Positions 50,536 through 59,925 of a DNA stretch of 64,000 nucleotides are shown piece after piece. The notes under the pieces are model-generated. The model did not search any database. It was not told where the DNA came from and worked only from the letters and a program-made list of their open reading frames with translations. The position numbers and the translations under genes are program-made. The stretch comes from Conoideocrella luteorostrata (Eukaryota; Ascomycota; Sordariomycetes; Hypocreales; Clavicipitaceae). Each line of letters opens with the position of its first letter. Position 1 is the first letter of the stretch. The stretch lies in NCBI GenBank assembly GCA_032433595.1, contig JASWJB010000162.1:1-64000 (forward strand), written 5' to 3'.

Positions 50536-51420
50536 ATGAAGGTTTCCGCGACGACTCTCATCCTGGCTGCCGCACTTGGCGTCAGTGCCCGCCCAAGTGG
50601 TCATGGCCACATGGACGTCCACCGTTCAATGGATAAACGCATGGATTTTGTCATGGCCAAGAAGCCTAATGCTGCTCCCCCTGCCGGAGGTCTGAAGGCT
50701 GCTATCGCTCCTTCTCCGACTACGTCCCAGGCTCCTCCACCACCACCACCCCCTCCAGCTACTTCTTCCGCTCAGTTCAAGCCTGCTCCGGCTCCAAGCT
50801 CTGGTTCTAGCGGTCCTAAGCAGTTCTGTGGAGGCAACAAGAAGCGTGCCACCATTGCCGATATTGCCTACAAGGGCAACACGGGCGCTCCTGGTAACCG
50901 AGGGTGCAATCTGATGATGGTTGACAACGCCGCTGACTACGACTACACTGCAATTTTTGAGAACAAATCCGGGAAAGATCAGGAATGCGTTGCTTTCCTC
51001 AAGATTGGACCAACTGGAAAAGTCAACGGCTTCCAGCAGGGCAATGAGATATTCAAATTCAACATTCCAGTCGGCGGAAAGAAGGTTCTTGCAGCTGAAG
51101 CCGACACCCAGGGTGGCGTTGCTTGCGGCCCTGGCCAAGTAGCGGTCAACCAATATGGGCAGTGGGCTAACACTTGGCTAGAATTTGACTTCGCAAGTTC
51201 TACCAACAACAGATGGAGCGGTGCCGATATTTCCTGCCTCGTTGCTTCCGATTCCAATATGCCAATTCAGGCTATGAGAGTCTGTGAGCGTGGCACCTGC
51301 TCTACCATTAACGATGGAGGCAGTGGTATCAACGCTTATGTCGCCAAAACGCATGCCCTTGACGGAGTCGGTCTTAACCTTCCGGCTGGCCCAGTCAGCT
51401 TGAAGGTCACTGTCGGCTAA
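50536..51420 (+). CDS. secreted Asp f 4-like protein
   Basis: Single exon of 294 residues. A signal peptide (MKVSATTLILAAALGVSA) is followed by a probable propeptide with a dibasic site (Lys34-Arg35), a Pro/Ser-rich linker with eight consecutive prolines (67-74) and a second basic site (KKR, 102-104). The globular domain from about residue 105 has seven cysteines in the full protein (98, 124, 151, 197, 234, 250, 255). It resembles the Aspergillus Asp f 4 family through NRGCNLMMVD, DYTAIFENKSG, QECVAFLKIGP, VACGPG and WLEFDFAS...WSGADISCLV. These proteins are extracellular or cell-wall-associated; their function is not established, although some members are known allergens. Processing at the basic sites is inferred. 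The pyrimidine-rich leader and strong ATG context (CAAAATGAAG) suggest good expression. Confidence 0.85.
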   Translation: MKVSATTLILAAALGVSARPSGHGHMDVHRSMDKRMDFVMAKKPNAAPPAGGLKAAIAPSPTTSQAPPPPPPPPATSSAQFKPAPAPSSGSSGPKQFCGGNKKRATIADIAYKGNTGAPGNRGCNLMMVDNAADYDYTAIFENKSGKDQECVAFLKIGPTGKVNGFQQGNEIFKFNIPVGGKKVLAAEADTQGGVACGPGQVAVNQYGQWANTWLEFDFASSTNNRWSGADISCLVASDSNMPIQAMRVCERGTCSTINDGGSGINAYVAKTHALDGVGLNLPAGPVSLKVTVG

Positions 51421-52334
51421 GCCTCGAGAATTACAAATTAGATGACAATACAAGGGATCATTGGCGAAGCCTGAACTTGCGCAGCAACTTCTCGGCTTTC
51501 TCCAGCAATTGTTGGCAGAGAATTCGCCATGTTAGGTGTTCTAGGTTTGCGGTTTTTATCAGTTTGGGATATATGGTGTTCTCTTATGGATTGCATTCGC
51601 ACTTCTCGATGAGTGTTCATGAGTTTCAATATCTATCTCGTGTCGCTTGTACCCTTGTTATATATTATTTTTTAAGCACATACATATAGTTTGACCTTGA
51701 ACATCCTTTTTAACTCTCCGCTTTCACCCTTCATATCCTTTCATACTATTGCTGCGCATACTATTCTGTACGCGGTGATTGAAATGATTCAGTCTCGATC
51801 ATAAAAGCTAGCGTCGCGTGCAGATATCAGAGGCCCTTTTTCCTACTAATCAATTTTGAGCTGGCGCGGCTCCACATGTGGAAGACCTCTGTGATAACGA
51901 AGCGTCTTAAACTGACCAACGCTGAGAAATCCTGGGATGAGGGGGGGGGGGTGGAAATTGGTTTCTCTCACGTTCCATTCATACACATGTCGAAATGCCG
52001 ACAAGTGGTCTAGCATGCTCGCGACGGAGAATTGTATCTGAGTCATGCGTAAGTTGAGGGGTGCTTTGGTGGTTTCCGGGCGGATGCGACGCACAGAATG
52101 CGGCGGTATACCAGTGGGGATGTACTAACTATGTCACTTCTGCATTCTGAAGTGCTCTACTATCGTACGAGGAAATTCCGCCTGCTGTCGCTACTGCTCA
52201 ATTAACTCCCTCTTATTCCTACGTGCGCGTCGAGGGCAATAGGCCCTGTTGACAAGTCAAAGGCTTTTTGGTGGCGTCTAGCTTAGTGAGGGCGTATTGG
52301 GAGTTGGTCCCTGTGGGGAGGTTGGCTGGCACCC

Positions 52335-52625
52335 GGTGGGAAAATTACACGTTCCATTGGGCGAAAATACCTCTAAAACCGATAGCCTACAACACTTTTT
52401 TAATTGCCTACAAAGCCCGAATTTAGCTCTACTAGAAAGTGCTTGGCTCTCTGTATCTGGAGATGTTTAGAAAACAAGGCCGCATTTATCAGAAGGTGAA
52501 TTTATTAGAGTTTGCGGAAGAAGGTTGGCGCAATCGTTTTCAAGGCACTATTGATAGTTGGATTGAATTTATGCTTATGACTAAAACCCGCCATAGAATT
52601 GAATGAAAAACGCACAGCAATTAGA
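52335..52625. repeat. dispersed 290-bp repeat, copy 2
   Basis: Matches 23381-23671. In this copy a stretch of about 50 codons (52464-52610) stays open on the plus strand (segments FRKQGRIYQKVNLLEFAEEG and FQGTIDSWIEFMLMTKTRH) before a stop, so the repeat probably derives from a protein-coding mobile element. I cannot assign the family. Confidence 0.75.
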
Positions 52626-53052
52626 CACTAACTACAGCGTTCCCGTAGCAGGTTAAAAGAACTCAAAAATTCGCTGATGTAACATCACAACGGGACACTT
52701 CGCTGCAGTCTCCCAGCAGTACGGAGTAGACGTCTTATATGTGCAAAATTCTGTATGTTGGCGACGCTATGGCAATTCGTGGGAAGATATCGTTGATGAC
52801 CAAAAAAACAGAGCGGGTACTAGTAGGCGGCAGGAGCAGCCGCACGGTGCATAACACATAACTTTGCACCACACAAACAGGAGATAACCTGGACAATTCT
52901 AGAAACAGGTAACTACTCCGTACATTGGAGTCGTTACGCTATGGCCCCTAACAGTTAGCCCACCGCTGAGGGATTTTAAGTTAGGTGAGAGGGATCGCCG
53001 GCATGGAAATACCAGCTCGCTGTGACCTCCCATTCCCCTATACCCACAGCTA

Positions 53053-53060
53053 TTAATATA
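53053..53060. repeat. target-site duplication, left
   Basis: TTAATATA directly abuts the left terminal inverted repeat. The same 8 bases abut the right one at 54016-54023. Confidence 0.8.
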
Positions 53061-54015
53061 GGGGAGGATTATACAGCACCCCTCCTGGAGTAAATAGCAC
53101 CCCTTTTTGTGGCTTGCGCGTGTCAGCGCCCGATGTCGGGCTCCGCTGCTAATTTGTTAGGTGGTCAAGACAGTCATGCCTCACCGCTAGAAATCATTGA
53201 TAGTATATTATGTGTAAAAGGCAGCGCTGAACGCCGCAATTTGAAGCTATTCCTACATTCAATTACTTTATCATGGAGGCCCTTTTTGGCCGTAAATTTG
53301 AGTCTTTTCAAGATGCTCGTAATGCTATTAATAGCGTCACAAGGCAGCTTGGATTTAACCACGTTATCTATAGCCAGTGGCTAAATCCACGGAATCCATT
53401 AAGAATTTATTAATTTAAGCTAGCGCAAGGCCTCTGAATTTAAACACATTAAGGCCAAAGAGGCCGCTCAGGCTTAGGTAGTTCGTAGGGCGCGTTTTTA
53501 ACCACTGCCTTCTATAGCGCCTGTAGCTCTTAGTGCTACAGGAATAACTTTAATAAGTATTAGGTTAGTAGCTAATAATAGTTTATATAAGCCTAGAACA
53601 GAAGATTAGTATCTAGCAATAGGCTAGTAATATTATAAGATCTAGCGCTATTACTTTAAAATATATTGCAAGAAGCCTTAAAATCACAGGATTTATTAAG
53701 TTAGAATATATTATTCCCTGCTAATTATAAAGGCAATATTAATAGCTATATTGCCTAGCAAGAGAAGGAAGAATCAGATATTCTTGACCTGCTTAGAGAA
53801 CTCTCACAGCCGGTTCAAATATCTGAATAGCTTCAAATTACAGTGCCGGAGAGTCGGACATCATAGACAGCTTCACAATTTACCTTGTTGTGTGGACACA
53901 TCTTACTTACTTACTATATAAATTACTATGGGGGCCCGGTATCGGGTGTCTAAGCCACCTGAGCCACAAAAAGGGGTGCTATTTACTCCAGGAGGGGTGC
54001 TGTATAATCCTGCCC
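53061..54015. mobile_element. non-autonomous DNA transposon (probably MULE-like), 955 bp
   Basis: The ends are 54-bp terminal inverted repeats (53061-53114 and 53962-54015) with one mismatch, starting GGG(G/C)AGGATTATACAGCACC. They are bounded by an 8-bp direct duplication, TTAATATA (53053-53060 and 54016-54023). The duplication length fits MULE or hAT elements; TIRs this long favour a Mutator-like element. Inside, a plus-strand frame starting at 53272 (MEALFGRKFESFQDARNAI, then LGFNHVIYSQW) recalls the N-terminal FAR1-like DNA-binding region of fungal MULE transposases, but it ends after roughly 45 codons. The rest is A/T-rich with many TAG/TAA triplets, as expected from decay or RIP-type C-to-T mutation. 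The near-perfect TIRs suggest fairly recent movement. Too short to encode its own transposase. Confidence 0.85.
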
Positions 54016-54619
54016 TTAATATATTGACTCCGTACGGAGTACGGAGTACTAGGGATTTGAATTCACGTGGCAATGCTCGTCGGACGTGCGGGTTTCACAA
54101 ATGTTGAAAGTGGCAGCGCCGCGTCGTTTTTCGTGTAGTCGACGTGCTGCTACTTGCATACGGGTGTGAGCTTGCACACACATTCTGTGCGCTGCCTCGT
54201 ATTGATACCTGTCGTCGTACTAACTACCGCCGAGTACTGAACGCACGTAACTAGGTAATTTGTGTGGATGCAAACTCCGCCTACTTAGGGTTGCAGCACT
54301 ACAGCGGGGTGCTGAGGGACGGTGACGGTAGAATAATAATCCACATACCGTCGGGTCGGTCAGTTGCGGCCTACGCATGCACCAGCTAGGGATCATCACA
54401 TATAACCAACCAATTGCTCACGAACAACATGCACTAAACATATAATGATTTGGCGGTATATGGAAAACTCAACCAACATAAGGCGCTTTTATCTTCTTGG
54501 CAGGGATGATTTTAACAAGAAACAGTTGGACGCCTTCCACCGTAACCATAACACATTTGAGTATTGCTTCGCGGCAACCTAGCTAGCTGCCAACGGACTG
54601 TGCAATCAGCGACTCTGCC
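54016..54619. other. intergenic region right of the transposon
   Basis: Begins with the right copy of the TTAATATA duplication, then a tight cluster of TACTCCGTA/TACGGAGTA words (54028-54050). The remainder is the upstream region of the DUF1308-like gene. No gene supported. Confidence 0.5.
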
Positions 54620-56245
54620 ATGACTGCTGATGGAAAAGATTGGACAAAGCCTCAAGACTCCCGCAGTCAAACAGTCAAATTTGCCGGGGAAATGATCTGC
54701 CCCATCGATGAAGAACAGGAACTACTCGCTGTTGCGCGAGAGACGCTCCTGTCGTCCCAGTCATGCATCCAGGAGACAGAAAGATTCCTCGCGCAACTGT
54801 CGACAAGGATCAAGAACCCAAAGATCACAGGCCTCCCTTCGTTTATTCACAATCTAGAGAAGAGACGGAAAACTACGGAACAGCTCATCCAAGACCTCTC
54901 AACCGCTCCGCTGTCCAAGGAAGCTGTTCAGCTGGTAGATCATAAACTGAACACTTGCGCTGGTCAAGTTTCCAAAAGTGTGACTCATTGGGACGTGCTG
55001 AAACGATGTCGCTCCTTTGTTGCAGTGAATCGGGCTTTCCAGGGCTCCGACAAGGCGTCGCGCAACGCAGAGATCGCCAAGGTGTCGAACATGACTTCAA
55101 GGGAAAAGGAGCTAGCTCACCGGACGATGAAACAACAATCAAAAGTCGAGGTTCATGTAGTGGAAGGCGGTGCTGAGTGGGTTGATGTGCGGACGATTAT
55201 GCCGGACAGGCTGGCGAGACAAATGACTGACGGCGCGTGGGGATGGGGAGAACACAAATTTGGAGATGTTGTTGATGAAGAAGAATGGCGGGATATCCTC
55301 ATTGCTAAACAGTTAAAACGTCTCATAGCAGCCGCAAGGCTCAACAGACATGAATACCGTGTCCCGCGACTTAGAGTAGTCCTGCCCAATATCGACAGGA
55401 ATACTACGGACGTAAACGTTTTCTTGGACCAGCTCACCCGATTGGATCCCTCTGTTTACGTCGTTTTTGAAGACCGACACAGCGCATTTCTCAGGACGCA
55501 TCCGCCAAATATTGACCGTGCCATCAGAAGTTTAGTGGGCAGCGAGTTTGACAGCCTCACTAGCACGTTAAATCTAGACCACACTATACTTATCAATCTC
55601 GTTTCGGACATTACACATCTGCGGTTGGAACCACAGCCGTGGCAAGCTGAAAGCACCATAGCGCAGATAGAGGAGGAGACAAGCCACAGTGGACTCATGA
55701 CCAAGGAGATCTATCCAATCCTTCAAGGAAGAAGATTAGTATGCACGAAAGAAGCCGCAAAGCATTTTCACTATGTTCTCAGCACGGTAGGAACAAGCTC
55801 TGAGAGAGAAAGGGGCGACCTCCTTGTCCCTTTCAAAGAGCCGTACAAATCTGTGCCTCATGCGGTTATTAGAGTACGCCTTCAAGAACTATCTATTTAC
55901 CCTTTGCCTGATATGATCCAGATGCCCGTCACCATCATGGACGAAACGTGGACATTGAGCAGTATACAACGAAACTTTCAAACGTTGCATTTACCGGCAG
56001 TGGCACTTGACGTTGCGCAGCGCAGCGGGTTCAAGAAGTCGAAGCTTTCCATATTATTGTATGGGTGGGCAAGTGGCAATGTGACGTTATCGTCGAATAA
56101 GGAGATCAAGGCTCATCTTAGAACACTTGTGGAAAAGTATAGACAGCACAATGATGACTACGGGCCGACTATATGGCGCTTCCACGTCACAAGGAATTTG
56201 CTGTCAACGAGTTCCTCACCTCGCCATGATACCCTGGCTGACTGA
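54620..56245 (+). CDS. DUF1308-like conserved protein (C7orf25/UPF0415 type)
   Basis: Single exon of 541 residues. Residues 20-110 look helical and coiled-coil-like (EEQELLAVARETLLSSQSC, then FIHNLEKRRKTTEQLIQDL). A central block includes KVEVHVVEGGAEWVDVRTIMPDRL and GWGEHKFGDVV. The C-terminal part alternates strands and helices, with RLRVVLPNIDR, LDQLTRLDPSVYVVF, HTILINLVSDITHLRLEPQPW and GRRLVCTKEAAKHFHYVLSTVG. This layout agrees with the DUF1308 family, whose animal member is C7orf25. The domain is thought to have a PIN-nuclease-like fold, and the LVSDITH...CTKEAAKHF pattern could hold acidic residues, but activity is unproven. My family assignment rests on pattern memory, so it is moderate. 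The first ATG is used. Confidence 0.65.
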   Translation: MTADGKDWTKPQDSRSQTVKFAGEMICPIDEEQELLAVARETLLSSQSCIQETERFLAQLSTRIKNPKITGLPSFIHNLEKRRKTTEQLIQDLSTAPLSKEAVQLVDHKLNTCAGQVSKSVTHWDVLKRCRSFVAVNRAFQGSDKASRNAEIAKVSNMTSREKELAHRTMKQQSKVEVHVVEGGAEWVDVRTIMPDRLARQMTDGAWGWGEHKFGDVVDEEEWRDILIAKQLKRLIAAARLNRHEYRVPRLRVVLPNIDRNTTDVNVFLDQLTRLDPSVYVVFEDRHSAFLRTHPPNIDRAIRSLVGSEFDSLTSTLNLDHTILINLVSDITHLRLEPQPWQAESTIAQIEEETSHSGLMTKEIYPILQGRRLVCTKEAAKHFHYVLSTVGTSSERERGDLLVPFKEPYKSVPHAVIRVRLQELSIYPLPDMIQMPVTIMDETWTLSSIQRNFQTLHLPAVALDVAQRSGFKKSKLSILLYGWASGNVTLSSNKEIKAHLRTLVEKYRQHNDDYGPTIWRFHVTRNLLSTSSSPRHDTLAD

Positions 56246-56526
56246 CATGAAATGGAACAGAGAATGGAACAGAGAATCTGGCAATAAGTGGTCGACAAAT
56301 ACATCAGGGGACAAAGACTATCCATATCCATTCTGGTCATTGACGCTATGACTATTGATGAAATCTTATTCACTGCGACAATTAGTCCTTTTGATTACAC
56401 CTTTGCGTAATTCAAAACCCCCTTCAAAACCCTTAAAAACGTTAAGGGATATCAATAAACTCTTCTTCCAATCCGCACCCACTCAGTTGTCATCTGCACT
56501 CTTAGTTGTTCCTCTGTTGTGAAATG

Positions 56527-56967
56527 TCATCTCTGACCGATTTTAACTGATGTGAGAGTGTACTTGGGCGTCTCAGGTGTAGCAGCAGCAGGAATATGAC
56601 TATCAATTGGCCTCCCGCAAGCTAGGATAGTGGTTGTGCTTGCCTCAGCAACAGTGATGGTTTCATTGAAAATGACAACAGGAGGTACACCGACGGGAAT
56701 ATAAGTCCTCTCAACGTCGTTGCAGGGACTACAATCAACTAATCGCGTCAGTGTAGTGGTGGTAGTCCAGATGGTACGGGTAGGCCCCCAGGTCCAAGCT
56801 GGCAATAGAGGAATGACCTTGATACAGTTCGAAGGTGCTATGGTGGATGATGGTGGATGCACGCTGGGAGCACTAAGAGATTCCGCCATATCACTTTGGG
56901 CAAACAGTTTGCCCATGACTGTGCTGGCCAGTGCTACGGTGAGTCCAATAAACACAGGTGCGTACAT
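56527..56967 (-). CDS. small secreted Thr-rich protein, unknown function
   Basis: The frame is open further upstream, but the ATG at 56967 is chosen because it puts a signal peptide at the start (MYAPVFIGLTVALASTVMG); this gives 146 residues. The mature protein has four cysteines (48, 79, 82, 117), a CSPC pair, Thr-rich stretches (IWTTTTTLTR, ASTTTILAC) and one N-glycosylation sequon (Asn101). Short secreted proteins with Thr tracts of this type are common in filamentous fungi and are often wall-linked. I see no GPI-anchor signal because the C-terminus is not hydrophobic. No function can be assigned. If the upstream ATG at 57051 were used, 28 polar residues would precede the hydrophobic segment. 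The 3' end faces the DUF1308-like gene, 281 bases away. Confidence 0.55.
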   Translation of the reverse strand: MYAPVFIGLTVALASTVMGKLFAQSDMAESLSAPSVHPPSSTIAPSNCIKVIPLLPAWTWGPTRTIWTTTTTLTRLVDCSPCNDVERTYIPVGVPPVVIFNETITVAEASTTTILACGRPIDSHIPAAATPETPKYTLTSVKIGQR

Positions 56968-58825
56968 TTTGCTTATTTTATGAAGTAAGGTTGCAGGTCG
57001 GTGAGGAAAGAAAGGAGTTGTAGAAGAAGTTGAGCTAGATAGAGTAGGCAAATTTTAATTCGGGTTGGAGAAACGGGCTTATTTTGGCGAGGATATCGTT
57101 GGCTCTTATGTTGGGGATAAAGATTTCAGAGTCGGAGGTAGGCTATGTGGGAACAAAGATTAGAAGGTCTCGGCAAGGTTGGCGTGTATTTGACCAAGGA
57201 AGGCTCCACGGAGAGTACAGTTTCGGCTTCACGCGGCTGGATGCGCAGGCTAGTGATCAGATTATGATGCGGCACGCATGAAAACGGTCTTGTCTAAAAG
57301 TTACGGGGTCGAGGTAGATCAGGGAGGTACTGCGATCTGATCTGATTGTGGTTGCTTGCAATGGCATGGCACATCCCGCGTGGTCTGAATGCTACGAGAC
57401 GGCGGTCTAGGTTAATACGAAAAAGGGCCAAGACCACAAACAAATGAGTCCTCGAGCAATAATGACGCAAGGCACAACAACTGCATCTCGCCGTGTTCCT
57501 CTTACATGTCTTCTATTTTAGAACACATGGGAGTTTCTTTCCTGTATTGATCACGTCTGGTATGCAGGAATGCTGAGAATGCGATCATGTGCAACAGTTT
57601 GCCATTGAGAGTCAAAAGCCACATGCCAGCCGCGAGGGGAGGAATGAAATATGGTGCAACTCTTTCCAAATGGGGTTTGGACGTGAATCGTTACAAATCA
57701 GTTGCTTAGGATGAGAGTGTGTTTGCTATCAGCCGAGCTTCTATCAGATGCAAATTTTAGGGAAACCATGTGCTGATGCCAAGATTTTGTTGCGACCTTA
57801 CTAAAGGACGTGTTAAGGCTGCGAAAAGCTCGCCCTGTGACCTAATCGGAGCTTGGATCATAAGATCGAAAGAGAACTTTTTTTTTTTTTTTACGCGGTT
57901 CGTGTTCACTTTGCGAGGTCTGCGAAACACGGGTGATTCAAAGGATCAGTCGGTTTTTGCCGTCGTGCATTAGCCGAGGATATTTGCACGACCGGTATTG
58001 CCGGCAAAGGGCGTTCAAGTGAAGAAGAAAATTATTAGTTGGTAGCGATCCTTCGCGAGGACTCTGCGCACGATGATGGCGGTCGGCTTGACTTTTCGTA
58101 CATAAATATGTATGCTTGTGGGCAATTGATCCTTTTGAGGTTTATCCTGAGACACGACTCGAGCACAGCAGCCTAGCGGGTCGACAGTGACGTCAACTGG
58201 TAACTAGTATTTAGTTCTCAAGTTGACTCTACATTTACGGTACGCAAGTATAAGAGGTTAAGTGAAAAATCAGAAGATGAAATTAATTGGCTATTCCAGT
58301 GCATGCTGAACATCAATCATCATTCTAAAATCTGACTGTGACCACATCCTGTCCAAAACTGCCCTCTTCGTGACACAGCGGTTAGGTTCACACATCAGTT
58401 GACGAGCCGTCTCCGGCACCTCTCCGATGCTCCAATTCTATTCTCCTTCTACATTGATGAATGCCCACAGTGACGACGTTGTCTCCACCTGCAAAACGGT
58501 TCGTTCACTCACATGAAAGGGCTCAATGCAACAGGCCGTGAATTGCCTCGCACGCTCTCATTTTTGCACTACTTCTGTATCTCTTGCATCGTATCTAATA
58601 CACTCTATAACATCCCGATCAGCGGCTGTTCATTACCGCCCATTCTCTTCAGTTTCCGCTTACCCTGGGCCATATTTCCCCGCTGTCGCATTCACTTGTG
58701 GCCCGCCATCATTTGCCCCTTCTTCAGCATCAACCTCATTACTTCGAACACGAACTAGGGCTAGGCTATTCTCACGCCCACCGCCCCAACGTCCGACCTC
58801 TGCTGCTCCGCGATCCACTAGTACC
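56968..58825. other. 1.9-kb divergent intergenic region
   Basis: Upstream regions of the small secreted-protein gene and of ribose-5-phosphate isomerase. A T-run lies at 57881-57892. The right end (58513-58825) holds an upstream ORF and an in-frame extension of the isomerase, described separately. No independent gene supported. Confidence 0.45.
58513..58758 (+). other. upstream ORF overlapping the isomerase extension
   Basis: An 81-codon ATG-started frame lies in a different frame from the isomerase and ends 67 bases before its preferred ATG. If the transcript includes this region, the frame could lower translation of the isomerase. Coding value is doubtful; it is listed because of its position. 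Confidence 0.25.
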
Positions 58826-59743
58826 ATGGCATCAGCAGCTGATCTCATCGAGTCTGCAAAGAAGCAGGCAGCTTACAGAGCCGTTGATGAAAACTTGCTG
58901 CCCTCGTACAAGTATGTTGGCATTGGCTCCGGCAGTACCGTTGTCTATGTCGTCGATGCTATTGTCAGCAAGGGCTCTGACTTCTACTCGGGCATGACCT
59001 TTGTGCCCACGGGAAGCCAGTCAAAAGGACTTATCAAGACTGTTGGTCTGAACATGTGCTACATTGATGAGAGACCCACCCTTGGCGGAAAACCCGTTGC
59101 TCTTGACGTTGCTTTCGATGGAGCCGACGAGGTCGATGAGGATCTCAACTTAATAAAAGGTGGCGGTGCCTGCCTGTTTCAAGAGAAGCTCGTTGCAACT
59201 GCTGCTAAGAAGTTTATTGCTGTCGCTGGTGAGTTGTGGAATCCGGTCCAATCTAATACAAGTAGGGCAAGGCTTGCACAGACATACTTACACTACAATG
59301 CAGATTCTCGGAAACAATCCCCTCGACTATGTACCAAATGGAAGACCATTCCCATCGAAGTTCTCCCCCTTGCCGCCCCAGACGTTCTCACACGCCTCCG
59401 AGCCATGGGCTCGCCTAGCCCTGCTATTCGATCGGGACTCCCCAGCAAAGCTGGTGAGTGTGTGACTGACAATGGCATGTGGATTATTGATGCACCGTTC
59501 TCGCCGCTACTGATCCAAAAGGATCTATCGTGCACTGAACAAGGCAAGGGCAAGGATGGCTCATGGGAGATCCAGACGCTAGCGGATGAATTGCTCAAGA
59601 TTCCCGGAATTGTTGAGATAGGCTTGTTCTACGGATTCAATGGCAATCAGGCTGCAGGTTTGGGTAAGGAGCTGCAGGCCCAGAAACCTGTTGCGGCTTA
59701 TTTCGGTATGCCAGATGGCCAAGTACAAGTCCAAAATGCATAG
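58826..59743 (+). CDS. RKI1: ribose-5-phosphate isomerase A
   Basis: Two exons, 58826-59228 and 59304-59743, give 280 residues (yeast Rki1 has 258). The enzyme interconverts ribose-5-phosphate and ribulose-5-phosphate in the non-oxidative pentose phosphate pathway. Diagnostic segments are VGIGSGSTVVYVVDA, the phosphate-binding VPTGSQSKGLI, the catalytic DVAFDGADEVDEDLNLIKGGGACLFQEK, and GNGMW-type VTDNGMWIIDAPF near the end. The 75-nt intron (donor GTGAGT, acceptor CAG) is a multiple of three and contains no in-frame stop. Joining GCTG to ATTCT restores the family sequence FIAVADSRK. The ATG at 58826 has a strong context (ACCATGG) and gives the usual length. The frame is open to another ATG at 58526, adding 100 residues with no Asp or Glu. 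The 3' end converges on the transcription factor gene, 182 bases away. Confidence 0.93.
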   Translation: MASAADLIESAKKQAAYRAVDENLLPSYKYVGIGSGSTVVYVVDAIVSKGSDFYSGMTFVPTGSQSKGLIKTVGLNMCYIDERPTLGGKPVALDVAFDGADEVDEDLNLIKGGGACLFQEKLVATAAKKFIAVAGELWNPVQSNTSRARLAQTYLHYNADSRKQSPRLCTKWKTIPIEVLPLAAPDVLTRLRAMGSPSPAIRSGLPSKAGECVTDNGMWIIDAPFSPLLIQKDLSCTEQGKGKDGSWEIQTLADELLKIPGIVEIGLFYGFNGNQAAGLGKELQAQKPVAAYFGMPDGQVQVQNA

Positions 59744-59925
59744 TTTGACGGATGAATTTAAGAGATTTAGAGCAAATTTCAGTGCCAATAAAGAGTAAAT
59801 AAGCTGAAGGTTTTACGATTCGTGCCATATGCAGAGTGTTGGATATGATTGTACCTCTAATATCCTCTGTTCATAACACATATCTATTATATCGACTGTA
59901 TTATTGCCATGCTCACTTTGACAAC

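Larger units (their letters stand above)
51421..53060. other. intergenic region left of the transposon
   Basis: No gene supported. Contains an 11-G run near 51940, copy 2 of the 290-bp repeat (52335-52625) and TACGGAGTA/TACTCCGTA words near 52720 and 52915. Confidence 0.5.

Noticed and set aside
53109..53384. 91-codon frame in the transposon as an independent gene
   Set aside because: It lies inside the element and in a different frame from the FAR1-like remnant at 53272; more likely decayed transposon sequence.
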